Origin: Monarcha castaneiventris obscurior
Lineage: Eukaryota > Chordata > Aves > Passeriformes > Monarchidae
Direction of reading: 5' to 3'
DNA: 64,000 bases
Assembly (NCBI GenBank): GCA_026261815.1
Contig: JAMPIT010000884.1
Coordinates: forward strand, 12,227,001 to 12,291,000
Shown here: positions 1 to 12,519 of the stretch, one piece after another
Layout: the number at the start of each line of letters is the position of its first letter
Position numbering within the stretch: position 1 is the first letter of the stretch
Position numbers and translations under genes: made by a program
The notes under the pieces: generated by a model
What the model saw: the letters and a program-made list of their open reading frames with translations, nothing else
Databases searched by the model: none
Told to the model about the DNA's origin: nothing

Positions 1-3000
1 CTCTTCCAAGGTTTAATGATAAAACAGGCTTCTGCCCTTTCAGGATGAGGTCAATAATCTTCCTTTGTTAATCTTGGGCAAGCTTTACTTAATCTAGCCC
101 CCTTGTCACCTTTGTGATTGACAGGAAAAGTCACGTCACTGGACAATGGACTTGTCCTCACTGAGCAATATCTTTTTTAAAGATTACACAATGTTACCCT
201 TGCTCTCATAAAAAGTGCAAACATTGTGCTGTTAAAAGAAACTCTTTATTCCAGCTGTATCTTTCAAATTGTCTCTCTCTGCTTCCAGGGTCCAAGGGAG
301 GCCTATTTCAGTTCTACAGAGGAACTTTTACAGGCTTAATGAAAAGAAACAGGTTGTACTCGTGAGATTTCCAAAATACCTCTTAGTGCTCTAAATAGAT
401 CTCATCTACTCCTTCCTCATCTAGAGATGCACATTGCTTCTGTCCGCAATTAAACTCAGACAGAAAACTCTGCTTCTGTGACATTAAAATTTTGTCCTAA
501 ACCAACCAAGAACTGAAGCAGAAGAAAACTGAGAACTAAGTCTGAAACCGTTAATTACCACCATATGGTATGCATGAAGTCTGCATCTGCAGGGAAAAAA
601 AAAGATAAAATGAGAATCAAGCTGCTGGTTTTGCAGCCAAAAACACCTGGAATAAAATACCTGTGTCTTTAAAACAAGCACAGATATTGTCTGGTTTTAA
701 GAAGCCTGTGATCCTAAAAGCAACTAAAAAGGCTCTTTTTTTCAAAGCTGGAATTTTGCCCATATTTTACTCTTTTAGAATGTGTAAAGAAGACCAAAGG
801 CAGAGTTTTTTCTCTGCTTTCTACATAAGACATGTAGGCCTATCTCTTTTATAGTCTCTATAGTGGCCAGGAAGTTGGTAACAGTATGACATAAGAGACA
901 ATTAGAAAACAGAATTCTTCACACTTCTGAAGACAAATGATTCTTCAGCAATTGAGTACTGTTTCCTATTTTTTAAAATTTATTTTCCCTAACAATATTT
1001 TAGGAAATGAGTATCTATGCGTAAGATTCAACAGCAAAGCTACTTCAAGTGAAAATCTGGAAGCTGTAGAAACACTTCCATTGCCCACAGGAGGCCCACC
1101 AGCAATTATGAGAAAACTCAACTTGACATTTCCAGTATTTGTTAAGGTTTAAAAGAAACAAAACAGACACACAACATTCACAAAGCAAGAATGATCTTTA
1201 ATTTTTTCTTAACCTTCCGTTTACAATCTTTGTCTTAATTAATGTCATTAACTTACTTCAGGAGCCTAAGTGCCATCACCTTTCAATGGGAATCATATTT
1301 TCAAACCACTTAAGTGATTTGGAAAACTCTCTCCCTTCTACATTCTGTGTCACAGGGGCTGCAGAGAATGCATTGCCACAAACCTGCCTGGTTTATGGTG
1401 GCTGTCAACCTGGCACTTTCAGGAAGATCAAACACCTATTCCATAAGACTTCCCAGTGAACACTGTGATTCTCACATGTTAAAATTTCCTTCCATCTATC
1501 TTATATTTAAGTAGATCTTCTGTCTGGAAGTCTCCTTCATGTAGTAAAGTTGCTCATCAGTGGTGGAAAGGAATGATCCCAAAGAAATTTAAAAGGAAAC
1601 AGTGGAGGATACAGTAAGCCAATAGGAGACTGTACAGAAGGTCATAAAAGGGAAAAACAGGTGGGAGAGGATAAATACTTCGTTAGGAAGTAAGAACTGA
1701 CACATAACCCAAAGTGGTGAAGGGCATCATATAAATAAACCTGGAAAGATGTACATCCAAAGGTTATGGGTCTGCAGTTAGATTCATGCAAACCAACCAC
1801 TATCCTTATACTGATCCTTTCTTTTCCTAGGACTGGTTTTAATGATGACAAGGAAATGAAATGCAACAGAGAGTGAAGAGTTAGTGAATGGATCAGAAGA
1901 GTCAGCTGAAGAGGCCACTGTGGCAGAGCGCTAAGAATTTTACCTGAATTAGGTGAACTAAATACAGTGAATAGAGAGGCACATTTTTGTTTTTCTTTTT
2001 ACTGTGACCATGCATCAAGAGAAATACATTCAAGTCAAATACTGATTTGGCTTTACTGACACAATGTATTTGGAACTCCATGATCCATATCTTGGAGGTA
2101 CTACCAATTATTAGACTTACAGAATCCTGACAACATCTTGTTCTCCCTCTAAAATGTTAAAATTTTGCTTGGTAATGGAATTTTATTTATTTTTAGCAAT
2201 CATTACTAGCTCTTGTCCTTCAGGTTGTATTTATTTGACATCAAGTGCTGCATCTAATTAATAACCTATTTTTGATGAAGCAGAGATACATTGGCAGAGA
2301 TTTCAGTGGGAAGACTAACAGGTATTTCTAGTGCTTGATATCCATGAACCTGGCTGAAAATGGTTCAAAGCTCAAAAAGACAACCATCTGCCACAGGAAC
2401 TCTGCTACATCAGACACTTTCCTTTCTTTTACCTTTTTCCTCCATATGTAAACTGAGACGGTAATAAATATTTCCTGCAGCTTGGGGCATTTTAGATAAT
2501 TGATATAAAAAGCCTAGAGATTTATTGGCCAAAAGCCTCACAGCAGTTGTGTTTTCATTTTTATTGATGCAATAAATACTCAGCCCTTATATTACTCTTA
2601 CATTACTCCATGGGACACTACAGCCCAATCACCTGCAACCAGAAATTGGGAATTCTCTCATGTATCAAGTGCCACCCCACAACATCTGACAGGAACACTG
2701 AAATGTACCTTGATATTTTTCCAAATACCATGATACTCAGACTGCTGCCACAACTGCACAAGCAAGAGACAATTTCAAACATTTCCAAGGTTTAGAGATG
2801 AATTGCAAGAAACTGGTTGCATTCACACAAAAGGAATAACTTAAAATCCGTTGTGCACTGATTTCTAACTTCATCCTCTGAGATTTAGAGAGCATAGGAA
2901 CAGATTTTCCAAGGATTTAAGTATCTACAGATAGAAGGAGGTGCCTAGTGGGATTTCTGAAAATGCACAATAATAGATGTATTCATTTAATTCTCACTGA

Positions 3001-5330
3001 CTTCATCACAGGTGTCTGAAAATAAAGAGGTGGAACCAGCACAGTGTGACTGGGTGACTATGCCTCTTCACCAGAGCATTATCAGACTATCTCTAGCATG
3101 GAGCAGAATCTGATAACCGATGCTTTAAGACAAACTTTTCTCCTCTGGCTGTTGTGCATTCCAGCCTATCCCCAAACATACAGCACAAATTTGATATTTC
3201 TTACTGCTTATCCCATAATTTCTACTTGATTTATTAAAAATAGAAGGATTATATGCAAACTGTGGATCTGTTTGTAGTAAAAATATATGAGAAAATGTTG
3301 TGAGTGAAATTTTAGAACTTTTTAATATTGAATGTCAAGCATGGGTTTTTTTAAATTATTTTCTTCTGTGGTCTATATTAAGGTTTTATTTTTAGCCCAC
3401 CTCTTTGTCCCATTTCTTGCAATAAACTGCTCCCCATATATAAAATAATTTGCAAATCTTTAGATATTAAATATAGTAAAATTGTAACCACTACTTTGTA
3501 ATGGGTAAATGTGGTTAGTGACATGATTCCTGACACTCATATTCAGACCAGATCTCTCCTACTGCTTCTTTCTCCAGCTAAACTCATTTTAAGAAAATAA
3601 CACAATATAGGATTACACCTATTTGCTCTCAAAACACTTAACAAACAAAACTGGCATTCTGAGAACTCCTAATATGTTAACTATAACCTGCAAAAACAAA
3701 GAACATGTTGTACTGTAAGAGCCCTGTTATCTTTGTGCTTGTAATCTTCATGCTTAAAAATAATAAATAAAGCTCTGCAAAAGCACTTTTAAGACTTTTA
3801 TGAGCTCTTCCCTGAGGGACTAAAGATCACCCGTAAGACCTTGCTAAACAAAAAATAAGACTGCTTATCAAAACAGCTTGGTAGAGGCTTCAGCATACAT
3901 TAAATCCTTCTAATAGTTTGGAAATCATGCAGTATAAAACGATTATCTTTGTAAAAATACAAGCTTACTAACCAGATACAACAACTCTTGCTTGTGAGTG
4001 TAATAAAACCTATGCTGAGTGTCAAAGCCAGTTTGATCACCAGCTTTGTTACTATGAAACAAACCCATTGTCTGTGCTAATTCCTTGAAAGGAAGGGAGA
4101 GGAGCACCTGAACAGAACTCAGTGATAGGATAAAAGGAATGCCATAGGCCAGCAGTGGCTCCTGGACTGTTCCCAGCTTTCATACTTCAGTTCCCTAAGT
4201 TTTCAGATGGAAAGGGATGTCAGATTATTTCATCTGCTCTCTGGTAGCCTAAAAAAACTTGTACCAGACAGATTATTTCACTTCATTCCTTTGGCTGGGT
4301 GGCTGAGAGGAAAGTAAAGAACGGCACAGACGAAATAGTTAAAACTGCCTTCTTTGTGCTGAAGCTCATTTGGAGGATATCTTGTCTGGAAAGAACAACC
4401 CTCCAAACCGGGGAACAAAAGAAAAGTGAACATTCTGCACCCACAAAGGCCTGTGCTCATGTTCATACTAAGGCAGGGTGATACTGCAAATACCAAAAGA
4501 AGGTTTGTAATCCCACTTTTGGTAGGGTCCCAGATGTTTTAATTTGGCTTGCAAAATGTCTCAGAGAGACAGTGAGGTTTCACATTCTCCCTATGAATAT
4601 TCTACAGATTTTCATTGCTCTGAAACACTGCCTCATGTTCACTTCTGTTCAAACCCCAACTCTTCTTATACAGCTACTTCTTCCAGTGCACTGGACAGTT
4701 CTCAATCCCTTTTAGAGCTTGTAACACCCACGTCTTTTTTGAACAGTTAGCATATATTTACTTTGTTATTACTGACCATATTTAGGCTTTACTGTCTCAG
4801 TCTTCCCTCACAAGTCAGCTCCTACAGCTCTTCAGTAATTTGTTGCTTGCATTTGAAATCCCTCCAGTTTGCTTCTTTCTCTAACATGGCCAGAACTGAA
4901 CACATTATTTCCCAGACTATCTTAGCAGAGTTATGAAAATGATAATTACCTTGTTACTGCCTTTTTTGTTGTCTTGCTACCAGACAAGATCATATCTAAT
5001 TTGTTTGAACACACCCAAGGATTTTTCAGCATTACTGTTTTCCAAATGCCTTTCTCACATTCATTTTTGAATGAATACAGTAGATTTTTGCTGTATTTTG
5101 GATTACTTGCTCCAGCTGTATCAATTTGGAACCTTAATGCGTTCCTTGTTTTCTTTTTTTATAGCTACTTTACCTGGAACATTCACATGAGATGCTTGGA
5201 AGACTGTATGAAGGAAGCACGGCTCAATGCATGCATACTTCTGGACTGAAATCCATGCAACCTGAATAATCAATTTCTTGAGAATCCTTTGCTTTTTATA
5301 CTTTTGAAGACCTTAGCCCACTCATGCATT
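1..5330. other. AT-rich non-coding stretch, nothing recognised
   Basis: No coding exon, RNA gene or interspersed repeat is recognised here on either strand. Open frames are all under about 90 codons and lack recognisable domains. The sequence is AT-rich with few CpG dinucleotides, most strongly so around 3220-3480. It looks like ordinary vertebrate intergenic or intronic DNA. Very old repeats that only a profile search would find cannot be excluded. Confidence 0.6.
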
Positions 5331-5339
5331 ATAAAGAAT

Positions 5340-5776
5340 CTTACACACACCCTACATACAGGAGGGTAATAAAGTTGATAAGGGCACTAGAGCACAACCC
5401 CTGTGGAGACAGGCTGAGAGAGCTGGAGCTGTTCAGGCCAGAGAGAGAAGGTTTTGTGGAGACCTCAAAGCATCTTCAGTATCTGAAGGGGCTCTTCATC
5501 AGGAACTGTAGTGACAGGACAAGGACTAATGGCTTCAAACTGATAGAGGGGAAATTTAGCTTAGATATTCAGAAGAAATTCTTTACTGTGATGGTGGGGA
5601 GGCACTGGCACAGGTTGCCCAGGATAGGTTGTGGAAGTGCTCACAACCAGGTTGGATAGGGCTTGGAGCAACCTGGTCTAGTGGAAGGTGTCCTGTCCCT
5701 ACCTATGGCAGCAGCTTGGAACACAACGGTCTTTAAAGTCCTTTCCAATCCAAGACATTCTGTGATTCAGTGAAGG
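5340..5776 (+). mobile_element. CR1 LINE 3' end, 5'-truncated
   Basis: This is the 3' end of a CR1 non-LTR retrotransposon in sense orientation. Recognisable CR1 blocks occur in order: the GACAGGCTGAGAGAGCTGGA region near 5407, TGTAGTGACAGGACAAGG near 5507, AAATTCTTTACTGTGATGGT near 5576, GGCACTGGCACAGGTTGCCC near 5601, and the terminal CATTCTGTGATTC near 5757-5769. Compared with the general CR1 pattern there seems to be a deletion of roughly 15-20 nt near 5630, where the usual TGCCCCATCCCTGGA block is missing. The 111-codon frame at 5324-5659 lies within this repeat and is not a gene. Reverse transcriptase and endonuclease domains are absent, so the copy cannot move on its own. The left boundary is approximate. 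Confidence 0.93.
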
Positions 5777-5779
5777 GTA

Positions 5780-7990
5780 GGTATGTGGCTAAATCCACTA
5801 CATTTTTAAATAATCGTGTTCTGCTTCTGCTACACATTGTGTATTTTTCATGAGCCTTCTCAATTCACATCTATTTATCTACTTTTACCTTGTATTTGTT
5901 CTCTTGCTTTTCAAAAGATTACAGCTGGACTTACAGGATGATAACCATCAAAACAGTCTTTGCCTCCATAGAGATAAGCACCACACTATTTCTTTCTTCT
6001 GAAAGCAATCTTCTGGAAGTTTTCACTTTCAAGAATTGCCAGAAAACATAACTTTATTAAAACGGAATGCTACTTGAGAAACAGCTTCACTGTCTCCACT
6101 GGAGTTTAGGACAGCAGAAGAATAGGAATTTAATGCTTTTATCTAAGTTCTCTATTCTACCTGCTTTTCACAGACTTCAATTACTTTGTCTACTACTAAC
6201 TCTTGTGCACTTCTTAAGTAATGACTACATAAACAGTAATTCATAGGATTTTTCCAAGCAGTAACTGGTTTTATCTTCTTTAATAGTTATTAACAGACTT
6301 GTTTTCCCTCCCAAGTTCATTTCACTTGTTCTGCTCTTTTATAACTTGATTTTCTTCCTATCTGCAACCATTACACAATTTTAGTGACATGGAATTTGGA
6401 ATTCTGGTGTAAATCAAAATAGTTTCCTCACCTTTGAAGGAAAGATTGCACAGGACATAAAAAGAAAAGGAATATATATTGTCTGTGCTTATAAACAGAG
6501 AGTAAATCCTTTCACAGAAAGACAGTTCCACAGAACATGTTTGCAGAGTAGGAATCAAACTTATTTGGATCTTGCTCACTTCAAAGGATGGTATTTGACC
6601 AGAGAATGCCAAATAAATCAGGATAATTAATAGAAATTAATATGAAGACAGTCAAATCAATATAACATTGATATATAAACATAATATGGGTTAGAGATAT
6701 TCAGATTTTTTAAATTAATCCCCACAAAATGCCTTTGTGGTATTGTATACAGAGCAAGTCAGGAAATGGCATGAGCTGACTTGCCAGGTTCCAAAGCACA
6801 GGAAAGGCAGAGCACATTCAGCATCCAAGGGTTAACAAGAACCAATTCCCGGTTCACTCTTCTGGGTCTTTCTACACCTCAAATGGTAACATTATGTTCT
6901 ACTCCAGAGAGCAGCATGATGTCATTTTATCATTTAAGTTCCATTCTAAAGCTCACCCAGGCAGAGCTTAAACAAGATTTAAAATGTACACAGACCTAAC
7001 CATTTTAGACTGTGGTTGAGTGATGCAAAAAAACCCTAATAAATTCTAATTTATGACAAATTCACAGTTGTTCTCAGTCTGCAGATGAGTTATTCTTTCT
7101 TCTGTTTCTGTAAACTGCAGTCAGCAGCACACATTGCTTACTATGAAGAGACCTTTGTGATAAGATGATATCAAGGGATGTTGTGACATTCCTGATTAAG
7201 AATTACACAGTAAGCAAACTGTACAGAAATGCTAATTTCCCTCTCCTTTCTCATCACTTACCTAAATTATTCTGAGTAATACAAATGATCTTTATTAGCT
7301 TTAAAGCAGTTCATTCTCATTCTCTTATACAATTTCATTAAAGAAATCAGATTCCTGTAAATGACTAAATGCACAATATATTTTCCTTAACAATTAGTTT
7401 TGTGTACTGTTGTACGTCATGTTCACAAACCAACCAAAAAAACCCCAAGGACTATCAATTCTTCTACAGTCACAGCCAACTATTCACCATCAGCAGAGAA
7501 TGAATAACTTTTGCTGGAAATAGCCTTTCTTCTCCAAGTTCCTCTTTGAATCACTGATTTCTGAGTATTCCCTGTAGTTTTCAGTCATCATGAAGGGATG
7601 CTGAAAAACCCACAGAATTGCCCAACTCAAATAGGAAAGGCACAATTTTCTCCACTTTGACTGGAAAGAATGTAAGGCTGCTTTATGGTGAGGAAGCACT
7701 GCTTGACTAACAGAGCATGGTTTTACAAAATCTCTCTCTTTCTTCTCATAAATTTACTAAAATTGGGTCTCACAATGTAATCCAACCAGGTATCACTGTG
7801 CCTACCAGCACTAAGCTGATGTACTGAAGGTTTCTAACAAAAAGTCTTCTCCAATGCATTCATTATACTCAACAACATCAAACAGGGAAAAATAATTAAA
7901 AAGCTCCTATTGAGCACGTAGAGACCTTGAGCACAGACAGGGGCTGAACACAAAGACAGGGTATTTGGTTGTGAGAGTCACACTTTTTAT
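5780..7990. other. AT-rich non-coding stretch, nothing recognised
   Basis: I see no gene, RNA or repeat family here. The open frames at 6358-6612 (minus) and 6781-6999 (plus) are short and without recognisable content. The segment is ordinary AT-rich sequence. Confidence 0.55.
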
Positions 7991-8004
7991 CTATCTATCC
8001 ATAA

Positions 8005-8027
8005 ACACACACACACACACACACACA
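8005..8027. repeat. (AC)n microsatellite
   Basis: An uninterrupted AC dinucleotide run of about 11.5 units. It is preceded by a short CTAT/CTATC stretch at 7991-8000. It is likely length-polymorphic, as pure AC runs usually are. No functional role is implied. Confidence 0.97.
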
Positions 8028-8580
8028 TTTCTGTATATGTATTCATACACATTAAAAGAAATTACAGTACATTTTGAAGGGTTTTCTTGTTTTCCCTTCT
8101 ATTCTGGTCTATGAGTGTCTACACTTACAGCATACATCTTTAAGTATATTCAAAAGAGTTACATAAAATTTCTTGATTCCAGTTTTTTTAATCTTCAGAT
8201 GTACAAGGATGTGGGGATGACTTATTTGAAAAATAAATTGCCCGGATAGATCTAATTATATGACGTAAGAGTGAAAATCACATACACATGACATTATAAA
8301 GTGGAAGTATGCTGAGAGCTTATTTGTATGCTACAAGGAGGCAAAAGTTAAGCACATTAAGAATGGTCCCTCTGAAAGGCACCCAATCCTCCTTACAGCA
8401 CCTCTGACAGTACTGGAAGCTGCATTCACACGTTTATATAATGCTCTTCTCAATATACTTTGATTTATTTGATTTGTTATTCAAACATTACAGAGTGTCT
8501 CGTAACTTCAGGTTCAGAGAAACTTTCAAAGACAGAGGGTGGAAAGATGTTACAATGAGACTACGCCACAACTTCTTATC

Positions 8581-8761
8581 TAAACTGGATCCAACTGGTT
8601 CAAACTGATCCAAGCAGGTTTGGACCAGTTTGAACCAGTCAGAACTGGTTTGAACTGGTTGGTTCTTGTTTGAACTTGTTAGAACCAGTCTGATGCAGCT
8701 GGATCTGATTTGAAAGGTTCAGAACCAGTCTGAACCTGGCCCAATGCTCATCTGGACTGGT
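8581..8761. repeat. 10-bp-period degenerate minisatellite (AACTGGTT/AACCAGTT)
   Basis: About 16-18 tandem units of 10 bp, all in register. Typical units are TGAACTGGTT, TGAACCAGTC, AGAACTGGTT and AGAACCAGTC. Because AACTGGTT and its reverse complement AACCAGTT both occur, the array is also rich in inverted repeats. Units become more degenerate after about 8661. The period is close to one helical turn, so the CTGG or CCAG cores fall on one face of the DNA. Cores separated by exactly 6 nt occur at 8585-8598, 8625-8638, 8645-8658 and 8725-8738. That spacing matches the published CNRG-N6-CNRG pattern of the CP2/LSF (TFCP2) family. Any binding is inference; a decayed minisatellite is the default reading. 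Confidence 0.9.
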
Positions 8762-10321
8762 GGTATATAAATCAGTTACTCAGATCAGCCAAAACATCCC
8801 CTTCAAAGGAGAAAACCTGGGATTGGGAAGGCCCATGGAGTCAAACAGCAATACCTAAGTTATATTACCAGTGACTGAACGGAGAACTTCTGCGGACTGC
8901 CTAAAACTCATTCTTTTTATAAACTTTTTTCCACTAAGATATTGATTATGAACATGCTTCTCCAGATTTCAGCACATTTGTTTTCTACAGGAGCTGGCCA
9001 GAACACTGAACAACTCAGCAAAACTTTCAGAAGATCCCCATGAGCAAACTGCATTTAACTTCACAATTTACTTTCAGTGAACAATGGGATCACATTTTCA
9101 GAAGACTAAACTGTTCTAGAAATCTCACTTCTGAGCACATTTGATTTCAAGCCCTTGTGTTTATTAATTTTCATGTCAGCTATTATTCACTTCAATACAA
9201 AGTAAAACTTTCTTCCTTGGACGTAACAGAGTAAATTAAGAGCTCAGATTATGTATAGTGATAAATAAAATACGGCCACAATTAAGGCTGTTAAAATGCC
9301 TCAGATTTTAGTAGTTAATCTTAAATTTTACTTTAGAGCTTAAGCACTGCTGAAAAGAAACACAATATCCAGTGAAGACACTAATGAAAATAAACAGGAA
9401 AACAGACAGCAACAAACACCTTTGGAAATTGCTGGTTGTTCTTCTGACTGCAAGGATGAATTAATTTGAGATTGACACAAATCAGTACAAGCTTAGATGA
9501 AAGTATCTGTGTTCTGCTTCTGTAACAGGAGAATGTCCAACTGTGTATGGGGATAAACAGAAGGGCGACTTTAAAATGTCACCTATATTCAACATATTTA
9601 TTCCCCATGTATTTTCTGAGTTGTGTCCATCTGCTTGCTTTATTGACTGTTTTTTTTTAACTGCCCTCAGCACTGAAGATTCAATACAGCTACAAAAGAA
9701 GGAACTGGACTCTGCTTTGCAAACATATTACCAACAAAACAGCTAAGTACCATTTGAAAAGTGTTTATTACCAGGGATGATGTGAAGCAAAAAAAGACAG
9801 CATATTTTTCAAACTCTGGGTGAAGTTACAGCATTATAGGCAATTAATAGAAATATTGTATTTTATGCAACTACATTTGACCTCGAAAGCCACAGCAAGA
9901 CAGAAAACATAGGACCCTTTAATGTCATTTTCACAGTCATTTATCTGACTATAACCACACTTTAAAGCATTAAGGTCAGCTGGTCATGAAGCATGAGCTA
10001 CACTTCTGACTAGTGTGCACTACATTTCACTGGAGAGTAAATAAGGGACTGACACTCCATTAACCTTCACAAGTACAATTATTTATCAAAACAGTTCAAA
10101 AGACTATCCGACAGAGAACTGATAAATCTGGAAGCAAAAAAAGGAAACTGTAACAGTACAAACTGATCTTTTGCCAGTGATGAAGAGCTATTTCCTACCA
10201 CAATTCCTGGGACAAGTCCTCCAGTCAGTTTTAACACAGCCATCCATTTTATAGGACTGCCCCTTAATTCACATTGGCTTTGACAAAAATCTCAGAGCTT
10301 TCCTTTTTTATTTTTTTGTTC

Positions 10322-10338
10322 TTTTTTTTTTTTTTTTT
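10322..10338. repeat. Poly-T tract
   Basis: A run of 17 T preceded by further T-rich sequence from about 10303. It could be the poly-A tail of an old minus-strand retroposon or simple mononucleotide expansion. I see no attached element and no flanking target-site duplication. Confidence 0.85.
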
Positions 10339-10936
10339 AATTTCCATCTTCTTTCTCAGAAATAATACATGCTAATATCCTGTATTTACTGGAATCTTCA
10401 AAGCCTTCCCTCAGAAATGCATGCAGAAAATTCAGAAGAGTTCTGAGATGTTTGGCCCTCTTTTGCACTTTTAGTTACAGGCCAAGGATGATTCCTGTTC
10501 CCAATATTCTTATTTGGTGAGGTGACCATCATTTTCCTACCACCATGTGAACTTTATTTCTTTTACTACAGGACATATGGTGGTTGTTAATTCTGTAACA
10601 TTTCTATAACATCTTTATGTTGTCACATTCTACCCAAATTCCACACTGAAGCATGGGGTTGAGCTGCTCATCAGCAGTGGTCATCTGCCATCAACTACTT
10701 TGACTTTTTGACTGCAGAAGCACTTTGCACTTCCAAAGATAGGAAAGTTAGTTCAAAATCCTGTGCTGGAAAGGGTCAGGAGGGAGAGTGAAAAGAAAAC
10801 AGCTTCACCACATGAAGATTCTCTTATAATCAACTCAAAATTTTGTCCATCACTGCCATCTTGTCTTGCATACTGGTTTTCCTTTGGCAGTATAGCACAC
10901 CCCTCTATTGCGCTGTACCCTAGACTGATCTCCAGT

Positions 10937-10983
10937 CTCTCTCAGACGCACAGGTGGGAACCTCTCTCAGACACAGGTGGGAA
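10937..10983. repeat. Short tandem duplication, two copies
   Basis: Copy one (10937-10960) and copy two (10962-10983) share CTCTCTCAG followed by CACAGGTGGGAA. They differ by a 2-nt indel (ACGCACAGG against ACACAGG). This looks like a local slippage duplication. Confidence 0.85.
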
Positions 10984-12462
10984 GAATCACCAGGTATTCA
11001 CCACTGGAGTTGTAGTTACTACAGCAGAGCTCCCAATAAAGCAGTGGCGTGCAGCAAATGAACCACCTTCCTTGTCGCTTGCTCTCCCTTTAAGATTACT
11101 TCACTACTTTGTAAAAATGCATCAAGTTCATGAACACAAAGAGCTCACCCAGCTGGCTCATACCTTCTTTCTGGTGGTCACTAGGCAAGAGCTCTAAAAT
11201 ATAAAACTCATGAAACAAGGGAGAAAAAATCATTTTAAGGCGAAGAGGCGTTTCTCTTATCAAGTAGCCTAAAACACAGTAAAAGGAACATAAGTGTTGA
11301 CTGACATCAAGGTCCATTTCTACTAAATGTCATCAAAGAAAGTGAAAAGACCGACTTGGTAACTCCTTTTTAACAGAGGATTTATTAATTCATAACATAC
11401 AGAAAAGCATAATCCTCATTATATTAGTTACCCTACTTAAGTTTGTACAAACAATTTATTCCTTAAAGATAATAAAAGGAAATGGATTATGATCTTAAAT
11501 CTTTTGCACACTTTACCTTATACATATTAAAATAATCATGTTTAGGGGACTGAATACCTTTTAAACATGACTCATAAAATTGATACCATGAGCTCTAAGG
11601 TTTATTTTTTCCCACTGATTTCCCAATCAAATGCCTTAAATTTCGAAGACTTCCTCCCAGCCAACTCCTTGTCTTGGAAACTCAATGTTTCTTTTCCTTC
11701 CGCCCACTAAGAAAATATTCTGTAGTCAGACTTTACCGGCAATTCTTTGGATATGCAGGAGACACTAGAATCCATTTTGCTATTTGACAACTCTTACACT
11801 CAGAGCTCAGCAAATCTAAACAGCCCCAAAACTTGTCCTCTGCCAAGGTACCTACGCAGAGGAGAGCAGCACACAAAGCCTTCCTTTCCATCAGAAAATG
11901 CATGAGAGAGGATTTAACTGCAAGTTAATTGAACAAATCTATACAGCACCATTTCTAAAATGGTGTCTGAGCCACCCAGAGTCTGTTTTCACTTTGGATT
12001 AGAGCTTTTCAGTAGCATCTCAGATGCACCTGCTGCAGACATCACTGTTGTTAATGGAAAGTCATCTGTTTTTAATCAGGAGACATAGCTGTTAAAATGT
12101 GAATAATTCTACCCTAAGTAGTTCCAGAGAAACAGCAAAACAGTAACAAATTTTCAGAAAAAAATGGAGACGAGCTCCATATACTGAAAGTTTGAGACAA
12201 GGGAATCTGATATCACTCTTCAAATACAAAAACATTTACTGTAGAAAAGAGCATATTTTCTTTTGCTTGCAGTGGCTAGGACAAGAATTAATGAGAGAAA
12301 ACTGATGCAGGAAAGATTACACAGGAGTTACTTTCTAAAGGCAGAGAGCAATACCCAGGGACAGACAGACCGGGAGGTTCTAAGTCTCCTTTCTTGAGTA
12401 ACTTCAAGAAATCAGACTACTACCTGAAAGAAATTACATTGGCACAGCTGATCCCTGGATTG

Positions 12463-12515
12463 AAGCTGGGACTGGATGACCTCTCCCAATCCCTCTCAAC
12501 CCTACAGTTCCATGA
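12463..12515 (+). mobile_element. CR1 LINE 3' terminal scrap
   Basis: The stretch GGGACTGGATGACCTCTCCC, then CCCTCTCAACCCTACAGTTC and CATGA, resembles the last 50 nt or so of sense CR1, whose consensus pattern is a GGACTAGATGACCT block, then CTTCCAACCCT, then ATTCTATGA. It is short and diverged, so this is a plausible but not certain assignment. Confidence 0.5.
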
Positions 12516-12519
12516 AGTG

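Larger units (their letters stand above)
8765..12430. other. Non-coding stretch with poly-T and a short duplication
   Basis: No gene is recognised. The only structured items are the poly-T run near 10322 and the short tandem duplication near 10937, both listed separately. The 144-codon open frame at 10763-11197 (plus) has no recognisable domain and spans the duplication, so I treat it as chance. Confidence 0.5.

Noticed and set aside
5324..5659. 111-codon open frame on the plus strand
   Set aside because: It lies inside the CR1 3' end, which is outside the element's coding part. It is a repeat shadow, not a gene.
7030..7045. AACCCTAA resembling an interstitial telomere repeat
   Set aside because: Only one unit, as also at about 21111 and 31731; no tandem (TTAGGG)n.
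8581..8761. CRISPR-like repeat array
   Set aside because: The units are contiguous 10-mers with no spacers, in a vertebrate genome; it is a minisatellite.
10763..11197. 144-codon open frame
   Set aside because: It crosses a short tandem duplication, has no domain, and lacks any exon-like boundary.
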